Below are positions 24,509 through 36,859 of a stretch of 64,000 bases of DNA, one piece after another. The notes beneath the pieces were generated by a model. That model was given only the letters and a program-made list of their open reading frames with translations. It had not been told where the DNA came from and did no database searches. This DNA is from Smallanthus sonchifolius (Eukaryota; Streptophyta; Magnoliopsida; Asterales; Asteraceae). Made by a program: the position numbers and the translations under genes. How positions within the stretch are numbered: position 1 is the stretch's first letter; each line of letters starts with the position of its first letter. The DNA lies in NCBI GenBank assembly GCA_023525975.1, contig CM042035.1, forward strand, positions 35,989,001 through 36,053,000. Reading direction: 5' to 3'.

Positions 24509-25040
24509 TGTAGGTCCCTCGGGTGTGGCGGATCGTCACATGCAAGTGGGTCTACTAGTCAGACTGGGTGCGGAATGCCCGTGACTAGGTGGAGAGTCTA
24601 GCTAAACAATGTAAACCGACAAGAGAAAACACTTTAAACGTTCTTTGTATTATAAATACTTGAAGGTTACAGAGAAAAGCACTGAGAATACAATCTGCGT
24701 ATTTTCTATAATGCCTGCGTACTTAACTTCTGTCAACCTATCCTACTTATACAAGACCTGATGCCTGGGCACTTAGCAAGTGCGCAGGGCAAAATGCTCT
24801 TGCGTACTTAGCAAGTACGTAAAGGTATTCTTGCGTACTTGCTACGTACGTAGGAGCTTTCTCCTGCGCACATACAAGTGCGCAAAACATTTAGAGAATT
24901 TTGCAACATTCAATATTTAAAAGTAAATACAACTCGATAAACTAATACATCAAGACTGTTACATACAAAGACAATTACAAACAAGAAAATACAAACTAAG
25001 ACTCTATCCAGAGTGTTTGTCACAGGAAAGTGCTTCAACA
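24509..25040 (-). repeat. 3' LTR of element B (532 bp)
   Basis: Ends TGTAGGTCCC...TTCAACA. The minus-strand TATAA is at 24747-24751. A palindromic array (24763-24895) lies 12 bp upstream of it in transcript sense. Confidence 0.95.
24763..24895. repeat. Palindromic array in 3' LTR of B
   Basis: Four units of the type GCGTACTTAGCAAGTACGC or GCGCACTTAGCAAGTGCGC, spaced by short AT-rich segments. T:A and C:G variants of the fourth pair occur in both arms together. Confidence 0.92.
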
Positions 25041-25054
25041 AACTCCCCCTTGAC
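25041..25054 (-). promoter_or_regulatory. Polypurine tract of B
   Basis: Minus strand TCAAGGGGGAGTT directly precedes the 3' LTR and would prime plus-strand DNA synthesis. Confidence 0.9.
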
Positions 25055-25121
25055 AACAACTCTGGATAATCTTCAGTCTTCAGTCTTCATTCTTCAGTGT
25101 TCACAGCACTTGATCTTTATC

Positions 25122-27469
25122 TTACATCTTCTTCTTGTATTCAAGGCAGAACTTAATCACCTTTTCATATTTAGAAGCAAGGAGCTTTGTCCATTCATCC
25201 GTGTATACGCAATACCTGTCTGCTAGTACCTCCAAATCTTTCACAGAAAAGTTGATGAAGCAGACTTCATCAAATATTCTGATCAGTTCCTTTGGCACTA
25301 TGTTCCCACTTTCTACACGTACCTTCCCCATGATCACAGCCTCGCCCGTCTTTGGATCTACGTACCAGTACCATATGTCACCAAGAATATCCTGAGATAA
25401 TTTGCTCAGGGGAATCTTAGTTTCACATCGCACTGGCTTGTATACCAATTTGCTTAAGTGCTTCTTAGTTACAGGATGTCTAGCGTGCTTATCCTTGACT
25501 CTCTTGGGCACTTGAGGCTTGAACATCTCGAATTTCCGAGATCTTGCTTCCCGCTGCAGAACCACCCACAAACCCATCGCCACTGCGTGATTGGAATGAC
25601 CCAGCAGCTCTCGATTTGCTAGGTTCACAAGGTCGTATTTGGGTAAGGAGCTGAACGCTTCACTGGTGGGTTTCAAGTATTGAACCCCCCCAGATCATTT
25701 GATTGCGAACAGCTGCTTATCGTCCTCGAACCTTACAGCCAAGATATCCTTGTCGGTCCGTGTTTGTCTATTATAGACGTCTTTTTCCACACAAGAGCTG
25801 GACCGTTTGATGAAGTAGAAGGCATATCTTGTTCTTTCGGTGCCTCTGGGTCCACAGGTGTAGGGTCAACTAGGGAGGCTTCAGTCGAGGCTTCAACATT
25901 ACTAAGCTTCGAAGGATGGAACTTCAAAGATCTCTCCATCTTCTAACTCGTACTCACCTTCCCCGTCACCCTTGGGAATTTCGATCACAACGTCCTCATC
26001 ATCATCATCATCCCAATCATCACCAGAGTCGATCTCTCCTTCTTCTAGATTAAAGAGAGCATCGATCTGTGCTTCCTTCGAATAGTCAGGCTCTAGATAT
26101 AGGATCTCATCATCAGATAAGTCCTTAAGTACGTCAGCCGCTGAATTTCCTTTCTCACCATCACCACCAGATGTATCACCACTACCCTGATAAGTAGACT
26201 CCCCCTGAGCCATTGGAATAGCAGAGATGGGCACAATTGCTAAAGCTTGGTGCTCACCTCTACTAGGAGCTGAAACTTGTACATGCTGTTGAGCTTCCAC
26301 CTCACTAGGGATAGCAGGCTGTTGCCTATCGCCCCTGTTCTTGTGAATGCTTTCTCTTCGTTGTCTTTGTATAGCAGCGTCAGAGTCAGAGTCTGGCTCG
26401 TATTCGCTGCTAGAGGACTGTCGCTTTCTCTTGGAGGACGACTCAGGTAGGGTTACCTTAGCCGTTCTCCTCGGGTGTACCTGCGATGGTGCATCATCGG
26501 AATCAGAAGAATCTGACTTAGTCTCTTCTGAGTCGGATCCCTCAACACCATCATTTCCTCCTTCGTCGTCTCCATCATCAGACGATCCATCATCACTCTC
26601 CACTTCGTCCTGTTGTTGTTCTTGTTGTTCGTCAGAGTGTTAACTCAATTCCGCTCCGAGTCGTGACTGTACCATCTCCAATCACCAGGGGCTACATACG
26701 CTTCATTGATGAGGTGGCCAAAGAGTTCTGTATGCACAGGGGTAGGATCTATACTGCCTGGCTTTAGGAATTGTGTGAATACTCTTTTGTCCACCCTTTT
26801 GACTTGCAGTCTCTCCCCTATAGCAGGAAGGTTTGGCAACGCGTCATTAATCAGAAGTTGCATAAACCGAGGGTATAACAAGAACCAAAACCTCTCCGCT
26901 GTGTTGATCTGGTCATTGATGGCCTTAAAGATGTAGCGGGAGAAGTTGTAGCTCTTATTGAGAGAAAGGCCGACCATGGCTGCTGCAAGGTCATGACCCA
27001 TGGCATCTTTCCCAGCCTTCCTTGATGAGATGCACATGATCATGACGTGGGCAAAGTATCTCCATTGGTCTAACACCCACATCTTCTTGTATGAAGCATA
27101 GTCCCTCGCACCGACATAGCCCATTCTTCGTCTCCAACAGCCGTCCACAAAGTAGTCTGGATAGGTTGTCAGGTCGGTCGCGAGATCTCTGAATTGAAGG
27201 ACCCTTCTTTTAGTATCTTTAGAGAAAGCGATAGCATGACCAACAACTGTAGCCCGTATAACGTTGAGGGTTACCGTGCAATCGTGCTCCGCAATCTCCC
27301 AAAACTGCTCGAGGTAGGGTCTTGACACGATCGGGTCACCAGAAATGGCGTAGCTGATTCTTAAACGGTTCAAGAAATCAACTATGTCTCTATACTAAAG
27401 TGCTGCACCCTTCCATTCTAGTTCCGTGTTGGCTAACAGGTTGAATTCGTTAGTAAACGCCCGAGCCAT
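25122..27469 (-). pseudogene. ORF3 of element B, broken
   Basis: ATG at 27469 (MARAFTNEFNLL...) begins the N-terminal block, with one stop at 27395-27397. It continues through FLNRLRISYAISGDP, RRMGYVGARDYASYKKMW and LYPRFMQLLIND to 26645. A frame change leads to a very acidic Ser/Asp-rich middle (about 26603-25902). The C-terminal block YKPVRCETKIPLSKLSQDIL, GDIWYWYVDPKTGEAVI and VCFINFSVKDLE ends at 25122. Another stop lies in FAIK-stop-SGGVQYLKP near 25700. The C-terminal block has clear counterparts in C (39851-40381) and B2 (63498-63974). No membrane segment is evident and the function is unknown. Confidence 0.8.
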
Positions 27470-27597
27470 GATCTGCAAAAACACACAGAAAACATAATCA
27501 GAACAACACGTATCATTTAAAACGGATAAACATGACTCAATATAGCAGTTACTCTTTGAACTGAATTTCAAACATAGGAATTTTTTGCCAAGTGTTG

Positions 27598-27690
27598 GTC
27601 CTACGTACTTAGCAAGTACGCAGGAGTTTCCTCTTGCGTACTTAACAAGTACGCATGAAGTGCTTCTTGCGTAGTTCTTAAGTGCGCAGG
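27598..27690. repeat. Palindrome cluster in ORF3 leader of B
   Basis: Three B-type units (for example ACGTACTTAGCAAGTACGC) lie about 130 bp upstream of the ORF3 ATG. A similar cluster lies ahead of the gag ATG at 35820-36010. Confidence 0.88.
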
Positions 27691-28196
27691 AAACGTACTT
27701 GGTGAAAAATTCAGAAGTTTAAAATTCAACTGATGTTCAAAATTTGGTGTGTATTACGTCTCCACTAGGTTGGAATCGATGATTCTATCTTATGGGACCA
27801 ATATCAACACCAAGTCGCTGCTAACCTTGACCGATTTTGACCTAAACGTCGAACTTAACCACTGACGGTTCACATTCGAGTCCAAGGTCAAAATCAACGA
27901 CTCGAATGGACGATTAAGGGTCGATTAGTGATCGATAAATTCTTATTAACAAGTTTTAATTATTAGGTATTACCCAAACAACCCAAAAATTGTCTAAAAA
28001 TATCGAACAAAAACCTAAGAACAAAATCACGAGTTTCGTCGATGGATTAAGCCTAAAGTTTCACCAAATTGATGTTGTACGATGATGAAACTTGTAATGG
28101 GATGAAAAGATGGTTTAGGAACACTTGGATTTTGAGTAAAAATTTGCAGAGGGAAAAGTCTCGGTTTTGAATGTGATAAAAATTCTGAAATTTTCT
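27691..28196. other. Noncoding leader between internal TATA and ORF3 of B
   Basis: AT-rich, with two inverted stretches around ACCGATTTTGACC and CGACTCGAATGG. No ORF is supported. Placed between the TATAAAAG and ORF3, it corresponds in position to R-U5 plus leader of the LTR-driven transcript. Confidence 0.4.
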
Positions 28197-28212
28197 AACT
28201 CCCCCTTTTATA
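28197..28212 (-). promoter_or_regulatory. Internal TATA box overlapping a polypurine-tract-like site in B
   Basis: The minus strand reads TATAAAAGGGGGAGTT. TATAAAAG matches the plant TATA consensus, and AAAAGGGGGAGTT repeats the 3' polypurine tract. A palindromic array begins 17 bp upstream, as in the LTR. Confidence 0.55.
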
Positions 28213-28228
28213 CTCAACACTAAAAGGT

Positions 28229-28413
28229 CGTGCATACTTAACAAGTGCGCACGATTTAACTCGTGCGTACTTAACAAGTGCGCACGATTTAACTCGTGCG
28301 TACTTACAAGTGCGCAAGCTTTAACTCTTGCGTACTTACAAGTGCGCAAGACTTAACTCTTGCGTACTTACTTCATGCGCACATACAAGTACGCACAAAC
28401 CCTTAAGTGCGCA
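28229..28413. repeat. Palindromic array between pol and ORF3 of B
   Basis: About six units. Outer pairs vary in concert: CGTGCG...CGCACG, CTTGCG...CGCAAG. The LTR has CCTGCG...CGCAGG. Confidence 0.92.
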
Positions 28414-29721
28414 AAATTTCAACTCAAAATTTTGAAGTTTTTCAAGTCAAATAACGAACAAGTTAAAAATATTCAATCAAGAGGATTCAAATATAATTCA
28501 GGAAGGTTAAACACAAATATTTTTGGTTTTTCTGAATAAGATTGAACTATGCATAAACTTAAAATCTTTTTGATCTTTTCTAATAAAAAATATACAAGTA
28601 TTCACACCAACTATTTTTTATCAAAGACACGAGCAGAGGATCATATCAGGCTATCTTTTAGCAAAATCGATACAATATAGACATCAAAGAATATGGGATC
28701 ATGTCATGGATTACTATTTATTCATACGTAATAAGCACATAAACAAGTAATTCAAGTTGGCAATATTATAAGATTTGAAACTATAAGCATCTTTGTATCA
28801 CGTTCTTGTGTATTAAGGTATTAATTATAAGATATACAACGTGTACCCTACTGATATGCTACAAAAATGTAAATTGCATTGTCTCAAGGCATCTAAGATT
28901 TTCCCAATGATTTTTGAAATTTTCAGAATGAAGTTACATCTATTAGCACAGGAAAAATCAAGCAGAATCCAAAAGGATTATCAGGAATCATAAGATTCGG
29001 AATCGAGTGATTCAATTGTCTTGGTTTCATTTGATTTTCTTCATTGAATATCGGTATGTTGATTCAGGATAATATATATGGTGTTTGAATAAGGTAAGGG
29101 GATTCAACTTTTATCTGGATTTGATTTCAATGAATCAGGAGTGATTCAAGGGTGAATACATGCTCAGCGGTTGATGTAGAGACATGTCTTGATTCAATCT
29201 CTCCTTGTATACTTGTGAGTATGGGCAGTGAGATGAACCGCATTAATTATGCTAACGACATAACCCGAAACTGATCTCAAAAGAAAATTATTGCCAAAAT
29301 GTAACATCCTTTATCTGATAATGATCTTTTCTACTCTTTTACGCACACACACTTGCAAACATGGGTTCAAATCACATTTGTAATTTAGATTTAATTTCCA
29401 CACTACTAGTGATTCAAAGACGTATACAGCCTACTGACAATTCAAATTACTTGTAAATAAGCAGATTAAAAACATAATAATTTAAACAATTAAGTAAGCA
29501 TGATCCAATCATTTCCCATATGAGCAGTCTATGACGTATAGATCATTCCTGATGTACTATCATTTCCTCTTTACTCAAGTTAACTTTGAAATTTTCTGCA
29601 TTTTTTTTTCTTTTTTTTTATTTTGTAAAATATTTTGAAACTTAAAAGAACTATACAGAAAATTTAAAAGAATTAACATTTAACTTCCATGAATTGAATT
29701 GATTTAAGAAAAAATAATTTT
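28414..29721. other. Post-pol noncoding region of B, conserved with C and E
   Basis: No ORF. Short blocks are shared with C (43860-45117) and with E (36860-38000, opposite strand), for example TTTGAAACTATAAGC, CGTGTACCC.AC and GGGCAGTGA.  Order is kept across the three. Confidence 0.7.
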
Positions 29722-32700
29722 TCACTCAGGATTGAACATTCCTATCAAGTTGAGAAGATGCTCAAAACGAGATCGATCAATTGCCTTTGTGAAAAGGTCA
29801 GCAAGATTGTCATCCGTGTGAACCTTTACAACTTCAATTAAATGCTTTTCAGCACAGTCACAGATGAAATGATGGCGAATCTCTTTATGTTTAGTTTTGG
29901 AATGTTTCACCGGGTTATTTGTGATGGACATGGTGGCATTGTTGTCAATGAATAAAGGAGTTCCAGTGAAGTTCAAGCCGTAGTCTCTCAATTGCTGCTG
30001 AATCCACAATATCTGAGAACAACCGCTCCGCATCAATGTATTCTGCTTCACAAGTTGAGACAGAAACCGTTGACTGCTTCTTGCACTGCCAGGAAACCAG
30101 TCTGTCTCCTAAGAATTGACATCCACCAGAAGTTGACTTTCTATCAAGGTTACAACCGCTATAATCTGAATCAGTGTAGGCTTTGAAGTCAAATGACTGC
30201 TGCTTAGAGTACCAAAGACCTAATCGGGGTTTCCCTTTCAAGTATCTGAAAATTCTCTTAACTGCTATCATATGTGACTCCTTCGGTTGAGACTGAAACC
30301 TTGAGCACAAGCACACAGCAAACATTATATCGGGTCTTGAAGTTGTGAGATACATAAGTGATCCGATCATCCCACGGTACAATCTGCTATCTACATCCTT
30401 TCCATCTTTGTCATGATGCAGACCATGATTGACTGGGATAGGTGTGCCATAAGTACTGCTATCATTCATCTTGTATTTTGAAAAGATGTCCTGCACATAC
30501 TTACTTTGATGTAGATAAATGCCATCCTCTCTTTGACTGACTTGCAGACCCAGAAAGAACGACAATTCACCCATGTTACTCATTTCAAATTTGTACTTCA
30601 TCACCTGTTCGAATTCCCTACACATCCTTTCATTGGTAGATCCAAAAATAATGTCGTCGACGTAGACTTGTACAAGAAGAATCTCACCTCCTGCTTTCCT
30701 AATGAAGAGAGTCAAGTCAATCTGTCCACAGTCGAAACCATTAGACAGTAAATGCTTAGATAATGTCTCATACAATGCCCGCGGTGCTTGATGAAGACCA
30801 TAAAGTTTGTCGAGCTTATACACTTTATTGATATTATGCGGATCTTCAAAGCCGGGAGGTTGAGTGACATAGACCTCTTCATGAACTTTAATATAAAGGA
30901 AAGCACTCTTCACATCAAGTTGATAGACCTTGAAGCCGACATATATATCATAAGCCAAGAACAGTCGAATGGCCTCAATTCTAGCAACTGGGGCATATAC
31001 TTCCCTGTAATCCAAGCCCTCTTGTTGATAAAAACCCTGAACAACCAATCTAGCTTTGTTCTTCATAAAAACATGACGATCATCCGTCTTGCATTTGAAC
31101 ACCCATCTAGTTCCAATTGGCTGAAAGCCTTTTTGTCAAGTCAACCAAATCCCACACGTGTAACTTTTGGAATTGAGACAATTCATCTTGCATCGCCTCA
31201 ATCCAGCAGTTGTCAGTGAGAGCCTCCTTCACATTCTTCGACTTTAACTGGGACACGAATGCAGCATGCAGACATGTTTCCATGACACCAGTGTCAAATA
31301 TCTCCAAGTAAATACTGGTGTTCTCAGTGATGGTTCTATGACGAGTCTGAACACTGGCATAAGGATCACCCATAATGTTGTCGATTGGATGATTCCTATG
31401 CACTCTCGTCTCCGGTACAATCGGTTCTTGAATTTCTGAATCGAGATTAGTGCTTAACTCCCCCATTTCCTGTGTTCCAGAAGAAGAAGATTCAATGTTA
31501 ATTGGATCGGCTGGAGCTTCATTTCCTACCGTTGTGTTAGGATTAGCTAGAGCGTCATCTCCAACGACAAGAACATCTTCACTATTATCACTGTCATGAA
31601 TTCCAGATGCAGCATTGGAATCCGGAGTTATAACTGGTACAGTAGCACGAGTGGAAAAACTGGAGTCATCGCCGCCACCAAATAATTCATAAACATTTGC
31701 GGCGTCTTCTGCAGATAGATCAGGAAGATTGAATGACTTGAATAGCGCATCATAATCAAAACCCCAAGCTGGACCTGTTGGTTCTGATGGAATGCTGTGT
31801 TTACTTTAATCCACTTCAAACCATTCCTCGACAGTATGAGTTCCTATGTTGTACACTCTCTTGCAAGGCGAGTTGGCAACGTATCCTAAGAAGATGCCTT
31901 CCACCGCTTTTGCATGAAACTTAGACTGGCGGTCTTTGTACTATAGCAACAAGGAACAAGGACTACCAAAAGGAACTAGGTAATCAAGATTGGGAAGTCG
32001 ATTGTTGATCAACTCATAACAAGTCTTGTTGTGCCTCTTCACAACCAGAACTCTATTTAAGACGTGACAAGCTGTATTAACGGCTTCTGCCCAGAAAGTG
32101 ACAGGAAGATTTGCATCCGACAACACTGTCCTTGTAGTCTCAATCAGTGTTCTGTTCTTCCGTTCAGCAACTCCATTCTGCTGTGGCGAGTACGGCGCGC
32201 TGAATTCGTGACGGGTCCCTTTCTTGAGACAGAAAAGCTCCATAAAATTATTCTTGAACTCAGTTCCATTATCACTCCTTATTCTTCTAACTTTCAGCTT
32301 GCAAAGAGATTCCAAGCTCAGGATCAAGTATTGAATAATATCAGCAGTCTCGTCTTTAGTACCTAAAAACTGCACCCAAGAATATCAGCAACTGATGAGG
32401 TGGTTGTTGCCACGCTCATATCGATCTGATAGGTGTCGTTTGATCTTGGTGCTCTCATCAGGATCCAGTCTTCGGGAACTTCAAAATCAGGTTTGAGAAT
32501 CAGGCATTCTGATTTGTCAAACATCACCGAGTACTCCTTATCACACATTTGGGAGACACTCAACAGGTTATGCTTCAGCTGCTCGCAAAAGTTGACATTT
32601 TCAAAGCTGACACAACCGTTCGAAACCACACCTTGACAAGTGATACTGCCACCTTTTTCTCTGGCAAAGGCCACATAGCCGCCTCTGAATGGTTTCACGT

Positions 32701-32803
32701 CTTGAAGCAAGGCCTTGTTTCCTGTCATGTGCCGGGAGCATCCACTATCTACATACCATCGGTTAGAGATAGTACCCTTCGAACGTCCCTGCACGAGTAA
32801 CAA
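29722..32803 (-). pseudogene. pol: Pol of element B, deleted in integrase and frameshifted
   Basis: The frame opens around GTGCAG/GGACGT at 32792 without ATG. The protease has WYVDSGCSRHMTGN. After DMSVATTT near 32390 the sequence jumps to the integrase core at LGTKDETADI, losing about 140 residues including the HHCC zinc region and first catalytic Asp. RIRSDNGTEF and PQQNGVAERKNRTL remain. RT has VYVDDIIFGSTNE. A one-residue gap (KLDKLYGL for KLDKALYGL) is in frame. RNase H has AYTDSDYSGC and STCEAEYID, then shifts frame near 30040 and ends LLNLIGMFNPE. The IN-RT linker (31466-31107) is in yet another frame. Confidence 0.9.
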
Positions 32804-32808
32804 AAGAA

Positions 32809-35765
32809 TTAGTTAGATTTGGAGACCCAAGCCATTGTGGTCTTGGGTCATCCATCCTTTTCAAAATAAACTATCTCCTTTAACTCACAGTCGTGATGAC
32901 TGTTCAAAATTGATGAATCTTTAGAAGAAATAGAACCAGGAGATTGAGAAGTTTTGGATTTTGCAGTCCAGGATCTCTTATGTTTCTTAACCGGAACAGG
33001 AGACTTTGGTTCAACTACAGCAGGTGAACTTGTGGAAGCTTCACCTGATTGAACTGAAGTCAGCTGTTCAAGCTTTCTCAACCTCTTGTTTCTTCTTATT
33101 CTTTGTGGGTTAGAAAGTCTCGCCACAGATTTCTCACTAGTGCGTGTACTACCGGAGGTAGATACACAAGGTACAGCGGGTTGCGTTCCCTTTCTTGAAA
33201 CAGATGGTTTAGCTTCAGATTTGATCTTAGGCTTTACCATCGGTTTGACTGGTGGTTTCACCACATTTTGCTTTGGATGTTTGGGAGATGGTTTCACTGG
33301 TGGCGACCTGGGGATAACAGCTGGTTGTGAAACAACAGGCCGTTTCCCTTGGTTCTTCGAAGGACAGGTCACAAAAATGTGACCAACCAAGCCACAATGA
33401 AAACAGTTCCTCTTGTCTACATAAGTTCTCTTGTAAGGCTCATTAGATCTGGCCATAGATAACTCAGCATTATGAGCAGGAGGAGTTGGTTTATGAACAG
33501 GAGTCTGAACCTTTCCAGTTTGGTTTTTGGGAGTATAATATTTTTTCAAATTTTCTTTATACCCAAGCCCATATTGAGCTGAAAAAGCTTCTTTCTTTGC
33601 TTGGTTAAGACTTTTATAACCCCCATAAAGCATTACCTTTAGATTATAATTTGTTTCAATGATATCGGGTTCAGTTAAAATGCAATTATCACCATTAGTG
33701 ATAACGTTTTTCTTTACTTTCTGTTCAGTCAACAACTCCTCAGATACTATTCCTTCAGGGCAAGAGTTAACCGACCCATCTTCAGAAGCAGTAACGAACT
33801 CCTCACTAGATATAGAGTTAGCCTTACTTGAGGATTCATCCTTTTTAAGGGAATCATCCTTATCAAATGACTCATCTAGACAAGTGAGATCAATGTCTAT
33901 TAAGGTATTGACAAACTTCCCGCTCACTGGTGGAGGAATGGCATTAGTACCCAAACCTAACCCATTCATTTGTCTCACTACAGATTCATAGTGTTCCACC
34001 ACAAAGCGAGAGTTTTTCAACTTCTCATTAGACCATTTTAACTGTAAGAACTCATTTTGTAGATACTTAGGGGTTCGATTTTGTCTTGGAGCCTAGAATT
34101 TTCAAGTTTTAGCCCTAGACATTTAGAACATGAAATAACAGAGAAAGGGTTAGAATCTACCTCAGAAGATGAACTTGTTGCTTCTCCAATGGCCATGATA
34201 GCAACAACAGTAGTCGATTCCTCCTTATCAGCTACAGAAGCTTCCTTTTCCTCAGCTTCCTTCACCTCCTCTGTAGCAGCAGTTGTAGATTCTTCTAGTT
34301 CAGCCATAGAAGCTTCCCTTTTCTCTGCTTCCATCATCTCCATGATATCAGCCATGAGAACAACCTGTGTTTGTGCGATGATGGCATCCTCCAGATGAAC
34401 ACCCCAATCAAAACTTTCGTCCTGTTGGGCTACCAGTGCATTGGACGTTCCAGCTTGGTTTTGATTGTGGTGGTTTGAGTTGTTGTGGCCATGGCGGTTT
34501 CCTTAGCTGGGACGGGTAAAACCAGAGGCAGGTGCTCTGTGTTTCTGACACTCACGAGCAAAGTGTCCATAGTTCAGACACTTGTAGCATTTGGCCTTAG
34601 ATTTGTCAAACCCGACCTTGGCATTAGGATGCCCGCCAATAAACTTTCTTCCTCTTCTGTTCAGGAAACGCTTGGCTCTTCTCAATAGGATGGCCATATT
34701 CCATTGAATATCCATGTCATCAGGATCCACTTCATTAAAATCTTCTTCAATTGTCTCGGGATCTGTGAGCTTGCCGCCAATGAAGTTCTCATAGGCAAGC
34801 ATACATGATGAGAATAATGCAACATGATCTTCAGCTATTTTGGCTATAGCTGAGTGATTAGCTGAAATTGTAGCAGGAGGATTTCTTTAGGTATGTTGAT
34901 GATGAGACCCCAACCCTGATCCTGAAGCATAGCATGCATGACCACCAAAACAAGTTGAGTGGTCTTCTTCATTAGGGTTTCCAGTGAAGAGGGCAATTCC
35001 TGAGCCCGATGACTTGGATGTAGAAGTCGTCCCATGATACATAGAAGGGTCTTGTATCTGGGGTCTTCCTGAGCTCTCTTTTCTTCTTAGGTTCATGTCA
35101 TGAGCTTGAACCTTTCCTATTGCCTCCTCTACTGTCAACTCATAGAATATAGGATTTTACCTCAACAGGGTTGTGTACATCTCAAATTTGGGTGGTAAAG
35201 CATCCAAAAACTTTTCCACTATCTCTTCATCTAGATACATGAGTTCAAAAGCCTTCAACTCAGTCTGTAAATGATAGAATCTAGAGATGAGGTCATCTAA
35301 AGATTCGTTCTCTAAAAATCTGAAGCATTCATACTGCTTCCTGAGAAGATCCCGCTTACTCTTCTTGATATCACTATATCCTTCGAATCTTTTCTGTAAA
35401 GCTCTCCAAAGATCCTTAGAAATGTCATACCCTCGGAAACTGTGGAACAATTCCCGAGTTAATGCCATAGTGATCGAACCAAGTGCCTTCTTTTCACAAT
35501 CATAAGCTTTGTTTTCTTCGTCAGAGAGTTTAGAGATAGGTTTGGGTATGGCTTCATCAAGATAGATGTGTGTGGGATGCTTATATCCCTCAAGGATTGG
35601 TATCCAAAGCGATGAGTCGGTATAAGAAATGTAGTGCTCAAAACGTGCTTTCCAATTAGAATAATCGTTCACGTTCAGCAACTTTGGTGGTTTCTGTGGT
35701 GTACCGATCTCATTATCATAATTTAACATGTTTCCCAAATTCTGAAGATTCGACATAGTGAACAC
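32809..35765 (-). pseudogene. gag: Gag of element B, broken
   Basis: ATG at 35765 (or the next Met) starts MSNLQNLGNMLNYDNEIG, matching C. The UBN2-type domain follows (YSNWKARFEHYISYTDSSLW, DLWRALQKRFEGYSDIKKSK). In-frame stops are at 35157, 34887 and 34503. Zinc knuckles are CYKCLNYGHFARECQ and, after a frameshift near 34040, CFHCGLVGHIFVTCPSK. A basic RIRRNKRLRKLEQL motif precedes the end. The last block reads YFEKDG-TGA-PKTTMAWVSKSN-TAA. The TGA at 32848-32850 is shared with C. Confidence 0.88.
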
Positions 35766-35819
35766 TTAGTCAAATTTCAGAAAAATCAGACACAGTTGCG
35801 CACTTGATTTTTGGCCTTG

Positions 35820-36010
35820 GGCACTTGAGAAATGGTTGCGTACTTGTAAGTACGCAGAAGTAAATAATAAGTACGCAGGATATAACTTAAGTTCGCAGAA
35901 GATCAGTCTTGCGTATTTGTAAGTACGTAGGAGATAAGTCTTGCGTATTTAGTAAGTACGCACAAAACTGTCCTTTATGCCAGAAATGGTAAGTACGCAC
36001 AACACCTTTT
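35820..36010. repeat. Palindrome cluster in gag leader of B
   Basis: B-type units such as GCGTACTTGTAAGTACGC and GCGTATTTAGTAAGTACGC lie between the primer site and the gag ATG. One half-unit (AACTTAAGTTCGC) has the C-family form. Confidence 0.85.
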
Positions 36011-36308
36011 CAGCAACTCTCACCAAACTATTCCGGTCACCTGAAACTCGCCGAAGATGGTAAAAATTGGTCTGATGATCAATGCAAATGAGGCAAAGGG
36101 TCAGAAACTTGTTTCTAACCAACCTTTGATGCTCAAATCACTCAAATACACAACAAAAATCAGTTTTTGAGTGATTTTTGCTTCTAAAATAGTGCTCAAG
36201 AGCTACCCCTATTTTATCACAAAAATCAACAAAAATACTTCTTTTTGCTTGTAAAAACTCGGTAGAAACTCTCCAAACTCACTCACAACACTCGAAATCA
36301 GGAGCAAT

Positions 36309-36320
36309 GCTCTGATACCA
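36309..36320 (-). promoter_or_regulatory. Primer binding site of B (initiator tRNA-Met)
   Basis: Minus strand TGGTATCAGAGC two bases inside the 5' LTR, as in A and C. Confidence 0.93.
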
Positions 36321-36322
36321 CT

Positions 36323-36854
36323 TGTAGGTCCCTCGGGTGTGGCGGATCGTAACATGCAAGTGGGTCTACTAGTCGGACCGGGTGCGGAATGCCCGTAACT
36401 AGGTGGAGGGTCTAGCTAAACAAAGTAAACCGACAAGAGAAAACACTTTAAACGTTCTTTGTGTTATAAACACTTGAAGGTTACAGAGAAAAGCACTGAG
36501 AATACAATCTGCATATTTGCTATAATGCCTGCGTACTTAACTTCTGTCAACCTATCCTACTTATACAAGACCTGATGCCTGCGCACTTAGCAAGTGCGCA
36601 AGGAAAAACGTTCTTGCATACTTAGCAAGTACGCAAAGGTATTCTTGCGTACTTGCTAAGTACGCAGGAGCTTTCTCCTGTGCACATACAAGTGCGCAAA
36701 ACACTTAGAGAATTTTGCAACATTCAATATGTAAAAGTAAATACAACTCGATAAACTAATACATAAAGACTCTTACATACAAAGACAATTACAAACAAGA
36801 AAATATAAACTAAGACTCTATCCAGAGTGTTTGTCATATGAAAGTGCTTCAACA
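36323..36854 (-). repeat. 5' LTR of element B (532 bp)
   Basis: Equal-length partner of 24509-25040 with the same ends. The palindromic array is at 36578-36699 and the TATA at about 36561-36566 (minus). The differences from the 3' LTR are spread over the whole length, including inside palindrome units. Confidence 0.95.
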
Positions 36855-36859
36855 CAGAG
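36855..36859. repeat. Target site duplication of B, right copy (CAGAG)
   Basis: Pairs with 24504-24508 across element B. Confidence 0.9.

Larger units (their letters stand above)
24509..36854 (-). mobile_element. Copia (Sirevirus-type) retrotransposon B, complete ends, defective
   Basis: Both 532-bp LTRs, the primer site, gag, PR-IN-RT-RNase H, spacer, ORF3 and polypurine tract are present in order on the minus strand, with the target duplication CAGAG. Pol has a deletion across the integrase N-terminus plus frameshifts, gag has three nonsense codons and ORF3 two. About thirty LTR differences were counted by eye (about 94% identity), making B older than D, its neighbour in E. A second member, B2, starts at 62902. 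Confidence 0.95.
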
